Position numbers and translations under genes: made by a program. From positions 1 through 18,091 of the forward strand of contig LXTK01000157.1 in the NCBI GenBank assembly GCA_001643475.1: a stretch of DNA of 18,091 bases. Reading direction: 5' to 3'. This DNA comes from Proteobacteria bacterium SPGG2. GTDB lineage: Bacteria; Pseudomonadota; Gammaproteobacteria; Acidiferrobacterales; SPGG2. Positions 7,348-13,897 of this stretch are shown here, one piece after another. The number at the start of each line of letters is the position of its first letter. The stretch's first letter is position 1. The notes under the pieces were generated by a model that saw nothing but the letters and a program-made list of their open reading frames with translations, was not told where the DNA came from and ran no database searches.

Positions 7348-7986
7348 ATGGCAAAAGTTATTCTTACATATAACAAAAAAGTGTTAGATACATTCGAGTT
7401 GGACCAAGGTGACATGAAAATCGGCCGACGTCCCGACGTAGATATTACTATCGATAGCATGGCGGTCAGTGGCGAGCACGCCAACATCTTTACCATCGGC
7501 GAGGACTCGTTTATTCAAGATCTAGGTAGCACCAATGGAACTTTCGTTAATAATAAGAAAATTACCAAACATCACCTCAAGCATGCCGACATGATAATGA
7601 TTGGCAAACACAATTTGAACTATGTTAATGAAACACAAGCCAAGGTCGCCTCGGTTCCCACTGAGGATTTTGCCAAGACGGTAATCATCGCCCCGCCCTC
7701 GGCCCCGGAAGACGCTGGCGTTCCGCTGAAGGCAGCGCTCTATGTGCTCAGTGGCCCTAGTAGCGGCAAGCGTATCGAGGTGAGCAAACGGATCACGAAC
7801 CTCGGTAAGACTGGAAAACGCTCGGGCACCATCACGCGAACCGATGATACCTTTGTTCTCGTGGCTGGCGACACAACAGATCTTCCCAAACTAAACGGGC
7901 GTCTCATCGCCAGACGTGGCGCCAAGTTGAAAGATGGCGACGTTATTGAAGTATCCGGAACGCGCTTGCAGTTTCAGCTCAAATAA
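7348..7986 (+). CDS. FHA-domain protein with a second, degenerate FHA-like domain
   Basis: A soluble 212-residue protein. Residues 1-95 form a complete FHA domain with the phosphothreonine-binding set: Gly26-Arg27, Ser41, His44 and Asn63 in LGSTNGTF. A linker (about 96-125) contains FAKTVIIAPP with Thr111. Residues 126-212 look like a second FHA fold (YVLSGPSSGKRIEV, LNGRLI, LKDGDVIEV) that lacks the Arg and the Ser-x-x-His pair, so it probably does not read phosphothreonine. It is the expected reader of phosphorylation by the adjacent kinase; the partner is inferred from context. ATG 7348 is chosen over a TTG at 7324 because the FHA fold begins directly after it and GGAG lies just upstream, although close (2 bases). 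It converges on radA with a 25-base gap. Confidence 0.9.
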   Translation: MAKVILTYNKKVLDTFELDQGDMKIGRRPDVDITIDSMAVSGEHANIFTIGEDSFIQDLGSTNGTFVNNKKITKHHLKHADMIMIGKHNLNYVNETQAKVASVPTEDFAKTVIIAPPSAPEDAGVPLKAALYVLSGPSSGKRIEVSKRITNLGKTGKRSGTITRTDDTFVLVAGDTTDLPKLNGRLIARRGAKLKDGDVIEVSGTRLQFQLK

Positions 7987-8011
7987 ACGTACTATTTGGC
8001 TAGTCCGAGAT

Positions 8012-9376
8012 CTATTGCTTTAGTATTTCCAGTACTTCCGCCACTCGTTTGACTGCGATAACCTCGATCCCGACGTCAACATTTTTCGGCCGGTTGGCGG
8101 CCGGAATCAAGACACGTTTAAAGCCGAGTTTGGCCGCTTCACGTATTCGATCTTGACCACGCTGTACCGGTCGCACCTCACCGGCCAAACCAATCTCTCC
8201 AAATACCACAAGATCGCGACCGGCTGGTCGGTCAGTCAGGCTCGACATCGTGGCCGCGACAATCGCTAAGTCCGCCGCCGTTTCAGTGATGCGCACCCCA
8301 CCGGCAACATTTATAAACACATCTTGGTCGTAGGTCGCAACCCCGGCGTGACGATGCAGAACCGCCAACAGCATCCCTAATCTATTCTGATCGAGCCCGA
8401 CACTGACGCGCCGCGGATTGGCAACATGACTTTGGTCCACTAGCGCCTGGACTTCCACCAGCAATGGTCGCGTCCCCTCTTGCGTGGCTAACACGACAGT
8501 TCCGGGCACCGCATCTCCTTGCTTGCTAACAAGCATGGCCGAGGGATTATTCACGACCCGCAGACCAGTCTCCGTCATTGCGAAAACCCCGATTTCATTC
8601 ACCGCACCAAATCGATTCTTTATGGCACGAATAATTCGAAACTGACTGCTCGAATCACCCTCGAAATACAATACCGTGTCTACCATATGCTCCAAGATGC
8701 GAGGTCCCGCCAAGGTGCCCTCTTTGGTAACGTGGCCAACAAGAAACAGGCCGGTATTACTACGCTTGGCAAACCGAACCAGCTGCGCCGCTGACTCTCT
8801 GACCTGCGCCACACTACCGGGGGCGGATTGCAACAACTCCGTAAATACCGCTTGGATCGAGTCGATGACCACTACCTGCGGTTGCTCGGCCGCGGCGCAC
8901 GAAAGAATCGTTTCGATATGGTTCTCGGCCAACAATTGAACCCGAGCGCCCTTAACGCCCAGCCGCTGGGCACGCAGCGCAACCTGCTGAGCTGACTCTT
9001 CCCCCGTTACATACAATACTTTTGCATCCTGGCTGATGGCAGTCAGCGCCTGAATCAGCAGTGTCGACTTCCCTATGCCGGGATCACCGCCAATAAGAAC
9101 GACAGACCCCATTACCATGCCACCACCCAAGACGCGGTCGAGTTCCACCAGGCCGGTGGAAAATCGACTTGCGCCATCCACCGCCACCGTGTCCAAAGAC
9201 TGGCTCGATGCCGTTGACGCCAGGCCTTGAAATCGGGTGCTACGATTTGAGTCGCTGACGGCGACGGTTTCTACCAGCGTGTTCCAGCTGCTGCACCCGG
9301 GACATTGGCCGCTCCATTTAGATGCCTGCGCACCGCACTCGGTGCAAACAAATACGGACTTCGTCTTAACGGTCAT
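8012..9376 (-). CDS. radA: DNA repair ATPase RadA/Sms
   Basis: RadA is a RecA-fold hexameric ATPase that extends D-loops and drives branch migration in homologous recombination. At 454 residues it is of normal length. Domains: an N-terminal C4 zinc finger (Cys11, Cys14, Cys25, Cys28), a RecA-like core with Walker A GGDPGIGKST (96-105) and Walker B VVVID (168-172), the RadA-specific KNRFG motif (253-257), and a C-terminal Lon-protease-like domain (about 285-454, DVFINVAGGVRITE, GEIGLAGEVRPV) that lacks protease function in this family. The ATG at 9376 has no clear ribosome site. It lies 221 bases downstream of alr in the same direction, so it may have its own promoter. Identification is secure. 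Confidence 0.97.
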   Translation of the reverse strand: MTVKTKSVFVCTECGAQASKWSGQCPGCSSWNTLVETVAVSDSNRSTRFQGLASTASSQSLDTVAVDGASRFSTGLVELDRVLGGGMVMGSVVLIGGDPGIGKSTLLIQALTAISQDAKVLYVTGEESAQQVALRAQRLGVKGARVQLLAENHIETILSCAAAEQPQVVVIDSIQAVFTELLQSAPGSVAQVRESAAQLVRFAKRSNTGLFLVGHVTKEGTLAGPRILEHMVDTVLYFEGDSSSQFRIIRAIKNRFGAVNEIGVFAMTETGLRVVNNPSAMLVSKQGDAVPGTVVLATQEGTRPLLVEVQALVDQSHVANPRRVSVGLDQNRLGMLLAVLHRHAGVATYDQDVFINVAGGVRITETAADLAIVAATMSSLTDRPAGRDLVVFGEIGLAGEVRPVQRGQDRIREAAKLGFKRVLIPAANRPKNVDVGIEVIAVKRVAEVLEILKQ

Positions 9377-9550
9377 TTCTATAGATCAGCTCGAAGCACG
9401 AAGTTACAAGTACTAAGGCAACATGAGTCGTCAATTCTGCGCCAGCAATGATCAGTAATCCCACGCCTCATTCAACTATACCGACCACTCGCATCAACCA
9501 CTCCTCCCAACTGGCTAACCTAAGTCTCCGCAGATGCGAGGTCCATTGCT

Positions 9551-9592
9551 TTGTCACTTGCTACTTCAAACTTGTTACTTGCTACTATCTCA
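9551..9592. repeat. two imperfect 21-base tandem units in the radA-alr gap
   Basis: TTGTCACTTGCTACT (9551-9565) is repeated as TTGTTACTTGCTACT (9572-9586) with one mismatch and a 21-base period. A related inverted piece, AAGTTACAAGTA, lies at 9401-9412 near the other end of the gap, just upstream of radA. The rest of the 9377-9597 gap shows no gene. The origin of the repeat is unknown; it looks like decayed low-complexity intergenic sequence. Confidence 0.6.
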
Positions 9593-9597
9593 ATTCC

Positions 9598-10674
9598 TTA
9601 GTTAATCTGCACCCGTGGCGCGCGCTTCGGCATGCGTGCGAGCAATTCGTAGGCTATCGTCCCGGCGTGGGCTGCGATTTCCTCAACTGGCAGACCTTGT
9701 CCCCACAAGACAACCGGATCACCAACCTGTGCATCGGGTCTACCGCGTAGATCCACCGTGATCATATCCATAGAAACACGCCCAATTAACGGTACCCGTT
9801 CACCATTGACAAGCACCGGTGTTAAAGCCGAGGCCAGGCGCGGATAACCGTCCCCGTAACCGATCGCGACTACCCCGACCGGCATGTCCTCTGGGCAAAC
9901 CCACTCACCACCATAACCAACACAATCACCTTTACTTCGATGATTCACGGCAATCAGCTCACTGGTAAGTGTCATCACCGGATGCAATCCTAGCTCGGCG
10001 GCGCTATGGCCTTCCACTGGGGATGCGCCATACAACATGATTCCGGGCCTAACCCAGTCGAAATGACTTTGTGGCCACGCCACTACGCCGGCGGAATTCG
10101 CCAAACTGCACTCTAACTCCAGCCCCGCCGCCAGTTGCGTGAATAGCGCTATCTGGTCGTTCGTCACCTTGTCGGTGCGGTCATCAGCCCTTGCCAAATG
10201 TGACATTAGACGGACGCGACCCACCGCATTGCACTTCTGCAGTCTCGCCAGGACATCGGGCACCTCATCAGGCACAAATCCGATGCGATTCATACCCGTA
10301 TCTGCCTTTAACCAAACATCAATGGGGCTCGAGCTTTGACAGCGCTCCAACTGTTTCAACTGCACCAAGTTGTGCACCACAGACGAGAATCGATAGTGGG
10401 TAAGCAAATTCAGCTCTTGCGCATCGAAGAATCCTTCCAGTAGGCAAATAGGGTGGGCAACACCGGCATTACGCAGAACAACGCCTTCGTCGAAACTGGC
10501 CACCGCGAAGGCATGCGCCTCTATCAGGATATTGGCGATGGCAGCCAGTCCATGCCCATAAGCATCAGCCTTAACCACGGCCATGACCTTTGAGTTGGGA
10601 GCGGTCTCGCGAACTTGCTTGAGGTTGTGTCTTAGGGCTTGGGCATCAATCAGCGCGCGTACCGGCCTGGTCAT
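9598..10674 (-). CDS. alr: alanine racemase
   Basis: Alr is a PLP enzyme that interconverts L- and D-alanine to supply D-Ala for peptidoglycan. The protein is 358 residues, typical of the gammaproteobacterial enzyme. Seen: the PLP lysine Lys35 in VVKADAYGHG, the phosphate-binding RPGIMLYGAS (209-218), the second catalytic base Tyr254 in VGYGGEW, GYGDGYPR (272-279), GRVSMDM (298-304), and an N-terminal barrel followed by a C-terminal beta domain from about 235. Its ATG (10674) lies in an ATGA overlap with the dnaB stop, so the two are translationally coupled. No signal peptide is seen, consistent with a cytoplasmic enzyme. Confidence 0.97.
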   Translation of the reverse strand: MTRPVRALIDAQALRHNLKQVRETAPNSKVMAVVKADAYGHGLAAIANILIEAHAFAVASFDEGVVLRNAGVAHPICLLEGFFDAQELNLLTHYRFSSVVHNLVQLKQLERCQSSSPIDVWLKADTGMNRIGFVPDEVPDVLARLQKCNAVGRVRLMSHLARADDRTDKVTNDQIALFTQLAAGLELECSLANSAGVVAWPQSHFDWVRPGIMLYGASPVEGHSAAELGLHPVMTLTSELIAVNHRSKGDCVGYGGEWVCPEDMPVGVVAIGYGDGYPRLASALTPVLVNGERVPLIGRVSMDMITVDLRGRPDAQVGDPVVLWGQGLPVEEIAAHAGTIAYELLARMPKRAPRVQIN

Positions 10675-12065
10675 CCAAAGGCCCCGTCGAAATCGCCACT
10701 GACATAATTCTCGAACTTCGTATACTGTCCTAAAAATGTAAGCCTGACCGTGCCGGTCGGCCCGTTTCTTTGCTTGCCGATAATAATCTCCGCCGTCCCC
10801 TTTTCAGCGCTGTCTTCGTTATAAACCTCGTCACGGTAAATGAAGAGAATTACATCTGCATCCTGCTCGATCGAACCAGACTCTCTTAAGTCTGACATCA
10901 CCGGGCGCTTGTTTGGTCTCTGCTCCAAACTTCTATTGAGCTGTGACATAGCCATCAATGGAACATCTAGCTCCTTGGCTAGATTCTTAAGCGCCCGCGT
11001 TATGTAGGAGACCTCCGTTGCACGATTCTCATTTCCTTCCGTCGACTGCATTAACTGCAAGTAATCGACAATAATGAGCCCAAGACCATGCTCTCGTTTT
11101 AGTCGACGCGCGCGGGCACGCAACTCCATTGGCGTTAATCCCGGTGAATCATCTGTAAATATAGGCGCCTCTGAAAGCAGACTGATAGCCGATGTCAATC
11201 GAGGCCAATCCTCGTCATTTAGCTTGCCTGTACGAACTTTGTGGCTGTTGATGCGTCCCAAAGAAGCCATCATGCGCATCGCCAATTGCTGGCCCGGCAT
11301 TCCCATACTAAAGATTGCGACCGGCACCCCATGACCGACCGCGGCATTCTCGGCGATATTCAGCGCCAACGAAGTCTTGCCCATAGACGGCCGCCCCGCA
11401 ACAATAATCAGATCAGATGATTGCAGCCCGGAAGTCATCTCATCGAGATCAGCATAACCGGTTGGCACACCAATAATGGACTTATCGGAGCGATACAACG
11501 TATCAATGCGGTCAACCGCCGACGTCAAAAGATGCTTGATCGGCTGAAATCCACCACGCTGATGAGCCCCCTGCTCACTGATTGAGAGGATGCGAGCCTC
11601 CGCGTAGTCTAAAATCTCAACTGCATTGCGTCCTTCAGGATCGTAGACACGGTGACTGATATCACCGGTTACGCCGAGTAGGTTCCTCAATATTGAGCGC
11701 TCTCGTACGATATTTGCGTACGCACCGATATTTGCAGCGCTCGGCGTGTTTTTCGCCAACGCACCCAAATAGGCGAGGCCGCCAACATCTTCGAGTTCCC
11801 CGTTTTTTTCCAATTGTTCAGATACGGTAACAACATCAGCCGGGCTGTTTTCCTCGCATAACCTACTAATCGCCCTATAAATAAGCCGGTGCTCCTTGCG
11901 ATAGAAATCATCGGCAACCAATTTGTCCGCTATTTGATCTAGCGAACGATTGTCGAGCATAAGGCCGCCCAGAACAGACTGTTCAGCCTCAATCGATTGT
12001 GGTGGGACCTTGAGGATCTCGGCCGTCGCGCCGCTTTCGGCAAGGGAATAGCTTCGCTCTTCCAT
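10671..12065 (-). CDS. dnaB: replicative DNA helicase DnaB, with Gly in place of the catalytic Glu
   Basis: DnaB is the hexameric 5'-3' helicase at the replication fork. The 464-residue protein has an N-terminal primase-interacting domain (about 18-170), a linker helix, and a RecA-like motor (about 195-460): Walker A GRPSMGKTS (224-232), Walker B LIIVDYLQL (330-338), AMSQLNRSLEQR, SDLRESGSIEQDADV and the arginine-finger region KQRNGPTGTVRLTF. No intein is present. In motif H1a, where other DnaBs have F-S-(L/M)-E-M, this one reads FSMGMP: residue 255 is Gly (codon GGA, complement of 11301-11303), one base from GAA. Everything else looks fully functional. It overlaps alr by 4 bases and is preceded by a 427-base gap after rplI. 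The ATG at 12065 has only a weak AAGGCGG site. Confidence 0.96.
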   Translation of the reverse strand: MEERSYSLAESGATAEILKVPPQSIEAEQSVLGGLMLDNRSLDQIADKLVADDFYRKEHRLIYRAISRLCEENSPADVVTVSEQLEKNGELEDVGGLAYLGALAKNTPSAANIGAYANIVRERSILRNLLGVTGDISHRVYDPEGRNAVEILDYAEARILSISEQGAHQRGGFQPIKHLLTSAVDRIDTLYRSDKSIIGVPTGYADLDEMTSGLQSSDLIIVAGRPSMGKTSLALNIAENAAVGHGVPVAIFSMGMPGQQLAMRMMASLGRINSHKVRTGKLNDEDWPRLTSAISLLSEAPIFTDDSPGLTPMELRARARRLKREHGLGLIIVDYLQLMQSTEGNENRATEVSYITRALKNLAKELDVPLMAMSQLNRSLEQRPNKRPVMSDLRESGSIEQDADVILFIYRDEVYNEDSAEKGTAEIIIGKQRNGPTGTVRLTFLGQYTKFENYVSGDFDGAFG

Positions 12066-12492
12066 CGTTTCCGCCTTCTAATTATTCAGCTGCGCCCATA
12101 TGGAATGGCATGCATGTGCACAGCAAACCCAGCTGCTAGAACCTAGAGTAATGCACCCACGACACAGATTTTATCAGACAACACTGCCTGCGTGTGACAC
12201 CCGCGCAATGCCCACTGAGGCGAGATATTTAGGGCAACACACGCGCTACCATGTCGACTCTCGCTACTGATACATAGATACAAGAACCCCACCGACAAGT
12301 GATCTCGAGGTGTTGGTTTTGTCCAGTTCTACCTCAAGCATACACCGGCGTATTCTTACGAGGCCGGTGAACACGCGCTGCCATTATATGTCAGCCGGTT
12401 GGTGTTGCGTACAGCGGGGCGAAGAACGGTCGTGAACTGCCGACAAAACGAGCTTGAACCTAGCGGCGATGGCCGTGGTTTTTATTAGGGTT
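12066..12492. other. 427-base gap between rplI and dnaB: no gene, structured hairpin
   Basis: No convincing coding frame on either strand. The gap contains a strong hairpin at 12343-12369 and, on the minus strand, a consensus TATAAT (complement of 12383-12388) with only a poor -35, which could start a long dnaB leader of about 310 bases. A second -10-like TAAAAT lies at the complement of 12168-12173. Near the hairpin, GACAA/TTGTC and partial ACC/GGT pairings could extend structure in a minus-strand transcript. I see no U-tracted intrinsic terminator after rplI, so read-through from the ribosomal genes into dnaB remains possible. Confidence 0.55.
12343..12369 (-). promoter_or_regulatory. hairpin at the putative 5' end of a dnaB leader
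   Basis: CACCGG (12343-12348) pairs with CCGGTG (12364-12369), and inside it CGTA (12349-12352) pairs with TACG (12357-12360) around a TTCT loop, with a three-base asymmetric bulge (12361-12363). That gives 10 base pairs. On the minus strand it begins about 14 bases after the TATAAT complementing 12383-12388, so it would sit at the very 5' end of a transcript from there. There is no following U-run, so it is not an intrinsic terminator. The structure is seen in the sequence; function is unknown. Confidence 0.4.
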
Positions 12493-12942
12493 TTACTCTT
12501 CGCCGACGATAGATACGGTAATTTTTATATCGATCTCTGGATGTAGCGTCACTGCGATCTCGTGGTCGCCAACATCTTTGAGTGGACCTGCACCAAGATG
12601 GATTTCCGACTTTTGTAGATCATACCCGGCTGCTTGCATGGCCTCCGCGATATCTAGCGTGCTCACCGAGCCGAACAGCTTGCCTTCTTCGCTGACCTTG
12701 CGCACCAGCTGCACTGACGTGCCGTCCATCTTATCAGCACGCTCACGTGCTTTTGCCAGCGCCTCGCCATGAACCTGCTCGAGCTCTGTGCGCCGGGCCT
12801 CAAGTGCTGCCCTATTCTCTTTGTTTGCAATAACAGCCCTACCATACGGAATCAGGTAGTTTCGCGCATACCCCGATTTCACCTTGACCTCATCCCCAAG
12901 ATTACCCAGGTTCTGAACTTCTTCAAGCAAAATCACCTGCAT
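12493..12942 (-). CDS. rplI: 50S ribosomal protein L9
   Basis: L9 is a two-domain large-subunit protein that binds 23S rRNA at the base of the L1 stalk. It is 149 residues, the standard length: N-terminal rRNA-binding domain with MQVILLEEVQNLG and KSGYARNYLIPYGRA, a long connecting helix (about 40-75), and a C-terminal domain with KLFGSVSTLDIAEA. The start is ATG 12942, because the GGGAGGAAAG ribosome site lies just before it and the family begins MQVILLE; an upstream in-frame start at 12963 would add seven residues and overlap that site. It follows rpsR by 36 bases in the rpsF operon. Confidence 0.97.
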   Translation of the reverse strand: MQVILLEEVQNLGNLGDEVKVKSGYARNYLIPYGRAVIANKENRAALEARRTELEQVHGEALAKARERADKMDGTSVQLVRKVSEEGKLFGSVSTLDIAEAMQAAGYDLQKSEIHLGAGPLKDVGDHEIAVTLHPEIDIKITVSIVGEE

Positions 12943-12978
12943 GGCTTTCCTCCCGACCGACAAACAGTGTCCTGGATT

Positions 12979-13203
12979 CTAATGGCTATCCGAATACGGC
13001 AGTAATGCGAGATATCTCGCATACTTAATCGCACGCGCCAGTTGGCGTTGATAACGTGATTTAGTACCAGTATTTCGACTAGGGATAATACGACCGGTCT
13101 CGGTAACATACGCCTTTAGGGTCGCAAGATCTTTGTAATCAATCTCAACGACACCCTCAGCTGTGAATCGGCAATATTTCTTACGTCTAAAATAACGGGA
13201 CAT
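12979..13203 (-). CDS. rpsR: 30S ribosomal protein S18
   Basis: S18 is a small-subunit platform protein that binds 16S rRNA as a heterodimer with S6. It is 74 residues, with YFRRKKYCRF, IDYKDLATLKAYV, GRIIPSRNTGT and the basic helix RYQRQLARAIKYARYLALLPY, all characteristic. The AAGGAGGAG ribosome site (complement of 13211-13219) is 7 bases from the ATG. It lies between rpsF and rplI with 36-base gaps on both sides, and there is no priB between rpsF and rpsR. With S6 it likely represses the operon through the leader hairpin at 13706-13735. Confidence 0.97.
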   Translation of the reverse strand: MSRYFRRKKYCRFTAEGVVEIDYKDLATLKAYVTETGRIIPSRNTGTKSRYQRQLARAIKYARYLALLPYSDSH

Positions 13204-13239
13204 ACCGCAACTCCTCCTTTATTTCGTATCCAATCATGA

Positions 13240-13683
13240 TCACTCGAGAGACTCTGCCGGCGCCTCACTAGCTGGTGCCGGCTTTTCGTTCGCGTCCGAC
13301 ACTGCTGGCGCGGAATCATCGAGTTTACGGGCTGATTCCGGCTCGGGCAGCCTGGATTCCTCCTGCTTGTCCTTGGCCAAGGGTGAAGCCGTCGTGACCG
13401 GTCCCTTTCTTCGAATCACGAGAGAGCGCAACACGGCGTCGTTAAACTTGAAGGCCGCATCTAACTCACGCAGCGTCTCCAACGTGCACTCAATGTTCAT
13501 GAGTACGTAATGCGCTTTATGTACTTTGTTGATGAGAAACGCGAGCTGCCGCCGCCCCCAATCTTCAAGGCGGTGGACGGCGCCGTTTTGGGATTCGATC
13601 ATCGAGCGGTAGCGCTCGATCATGGCGGGGACTTGTTCGCTCTGGTCCGGATGGACCAGAAACACTACCTCATAATGACGCAT
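13240..13683 (-). CDS. rpsF: 30S ribosomal protein S6
   Basis: S6 binds the central domain of 16S rRNA with S18. Residues 1-95 are the conserved ferredoxin-like core (MRHYEVVFLVHPDQSEQV, LEDWGRRQLAF, KAHYVLMNIE, FKFNDAVLRSLVIRR). Residues ~96-147 form an acidic, Ala/Pro/Glu-rich, probably disordered tail, longer than the E. coli tail (total 135); in E. coli the S6 tail is modified by RimK glutamylation, and this one ends in Glu. AAGGAG (complement of 13691-13696) precedes the ATG by 7 bases. First gene of rpsF-rpsR-rplI. Confidence 0.97.
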   Translation of the reverse strand: MRHYEVVFLVHPDQSEQVPAMIERYRSMIESQNGAVHRLEDWGRRQLAFLINKVHKAHYVLMNIECTLETLRELDAAFKFNDAVLRSLVIRRKGPVTTASPLAKDKQEESRLPEPESARKLDDSAPAVSDANEKPAPASEAPAESLE

Positions 13684-13705
13684 ATCTGTGCTCCTTATGG
13701 ATAAA

Positions 13706-13735
13706 GCCTTCCGCTACCCAGCGGGCCGGTAAGGC
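13706..13735 (-). promoter_or_regulatory. S6:S18-binding rpsF leader element
   Basis: On the minus strand, GCCTT pairs with AAGGC at the ends (13735-13731 with 13710-13706), then an unpaired 5' bulge ACCGGC, then CCGCT pairs with AGCGG around a GGGT loop. Two helices with a CCG-bearing asymmetric bulge, placed about 10 bases upstream of the rpsF ribosome site, match the described rpsF leader motif in which an S6:S18 complex binds mRNA that mimics its 16S rRNA site. It should give feedback repression of the operon. The fold is seen; the regulatory role follows from the known motif. Confidence 0.65.
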
Positions 13736-13782
13736 AAGGATGTGGTCGCTACAGCATTGCAGCTTTAGCGAAAGTGCAGCGG

Positions 13783-13811
13783 ATTCTAAACCATACATCG
13801 TGAACGGTAAA
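13783..13811 (-). promoter_or_regulatory. putative rpsF operon promoter
   Basis: On the minus strand, TTTACC (complement of 13806-13811) and TAGAAT (complement of 13783-13788) are spaced 17 bases apart. The start would fall near 13776 and give a leader of about 93 bases that includes the S6:S18 hairpin. The -35 lies inside the repeat-like sequence between rlmB and rpsF. Sequence match only. Confidence 0.45.
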
Positions 13812-13897
13812 TACTGAACCGTGAGCCGTAAGTCGGAAATCTCAACCCCTAAGGCACTAATGCCCGGCTCCCACCGTTCACGACTAACGAATCACGG
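13799..13897. repeat. repeat-like inverted sequence at the rlmB 3' end
   Basis: CGTGAACGGT (13799-13808) has an exact inverted copy, ACCGTTCACG (13873-13882). CCGTGA (13819-13824) is matched by TCACGG (13892-13897). The pairs interleave, so this looks like a decayed family of CGTGAACGGT-type intergenic repeat units in both orientations and not one hairpin. The right part encodes the C-terminal tail of RlmB and the left part supplies the rpsF -35. Confidence 0.5.

Noticed and set aside
3936..7986. Type VI secretion locus
   Set aside because: The kinase/phosphatase/FHA set resembles T6SS regulators, but no structural T6SS gene is present in the window.
9448..9750. 100-codon plus-strand frame over the radA-alr gap
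   Set aside because: Half of it is antisense to alr and the rest is repeat-like low-complexity sequence.
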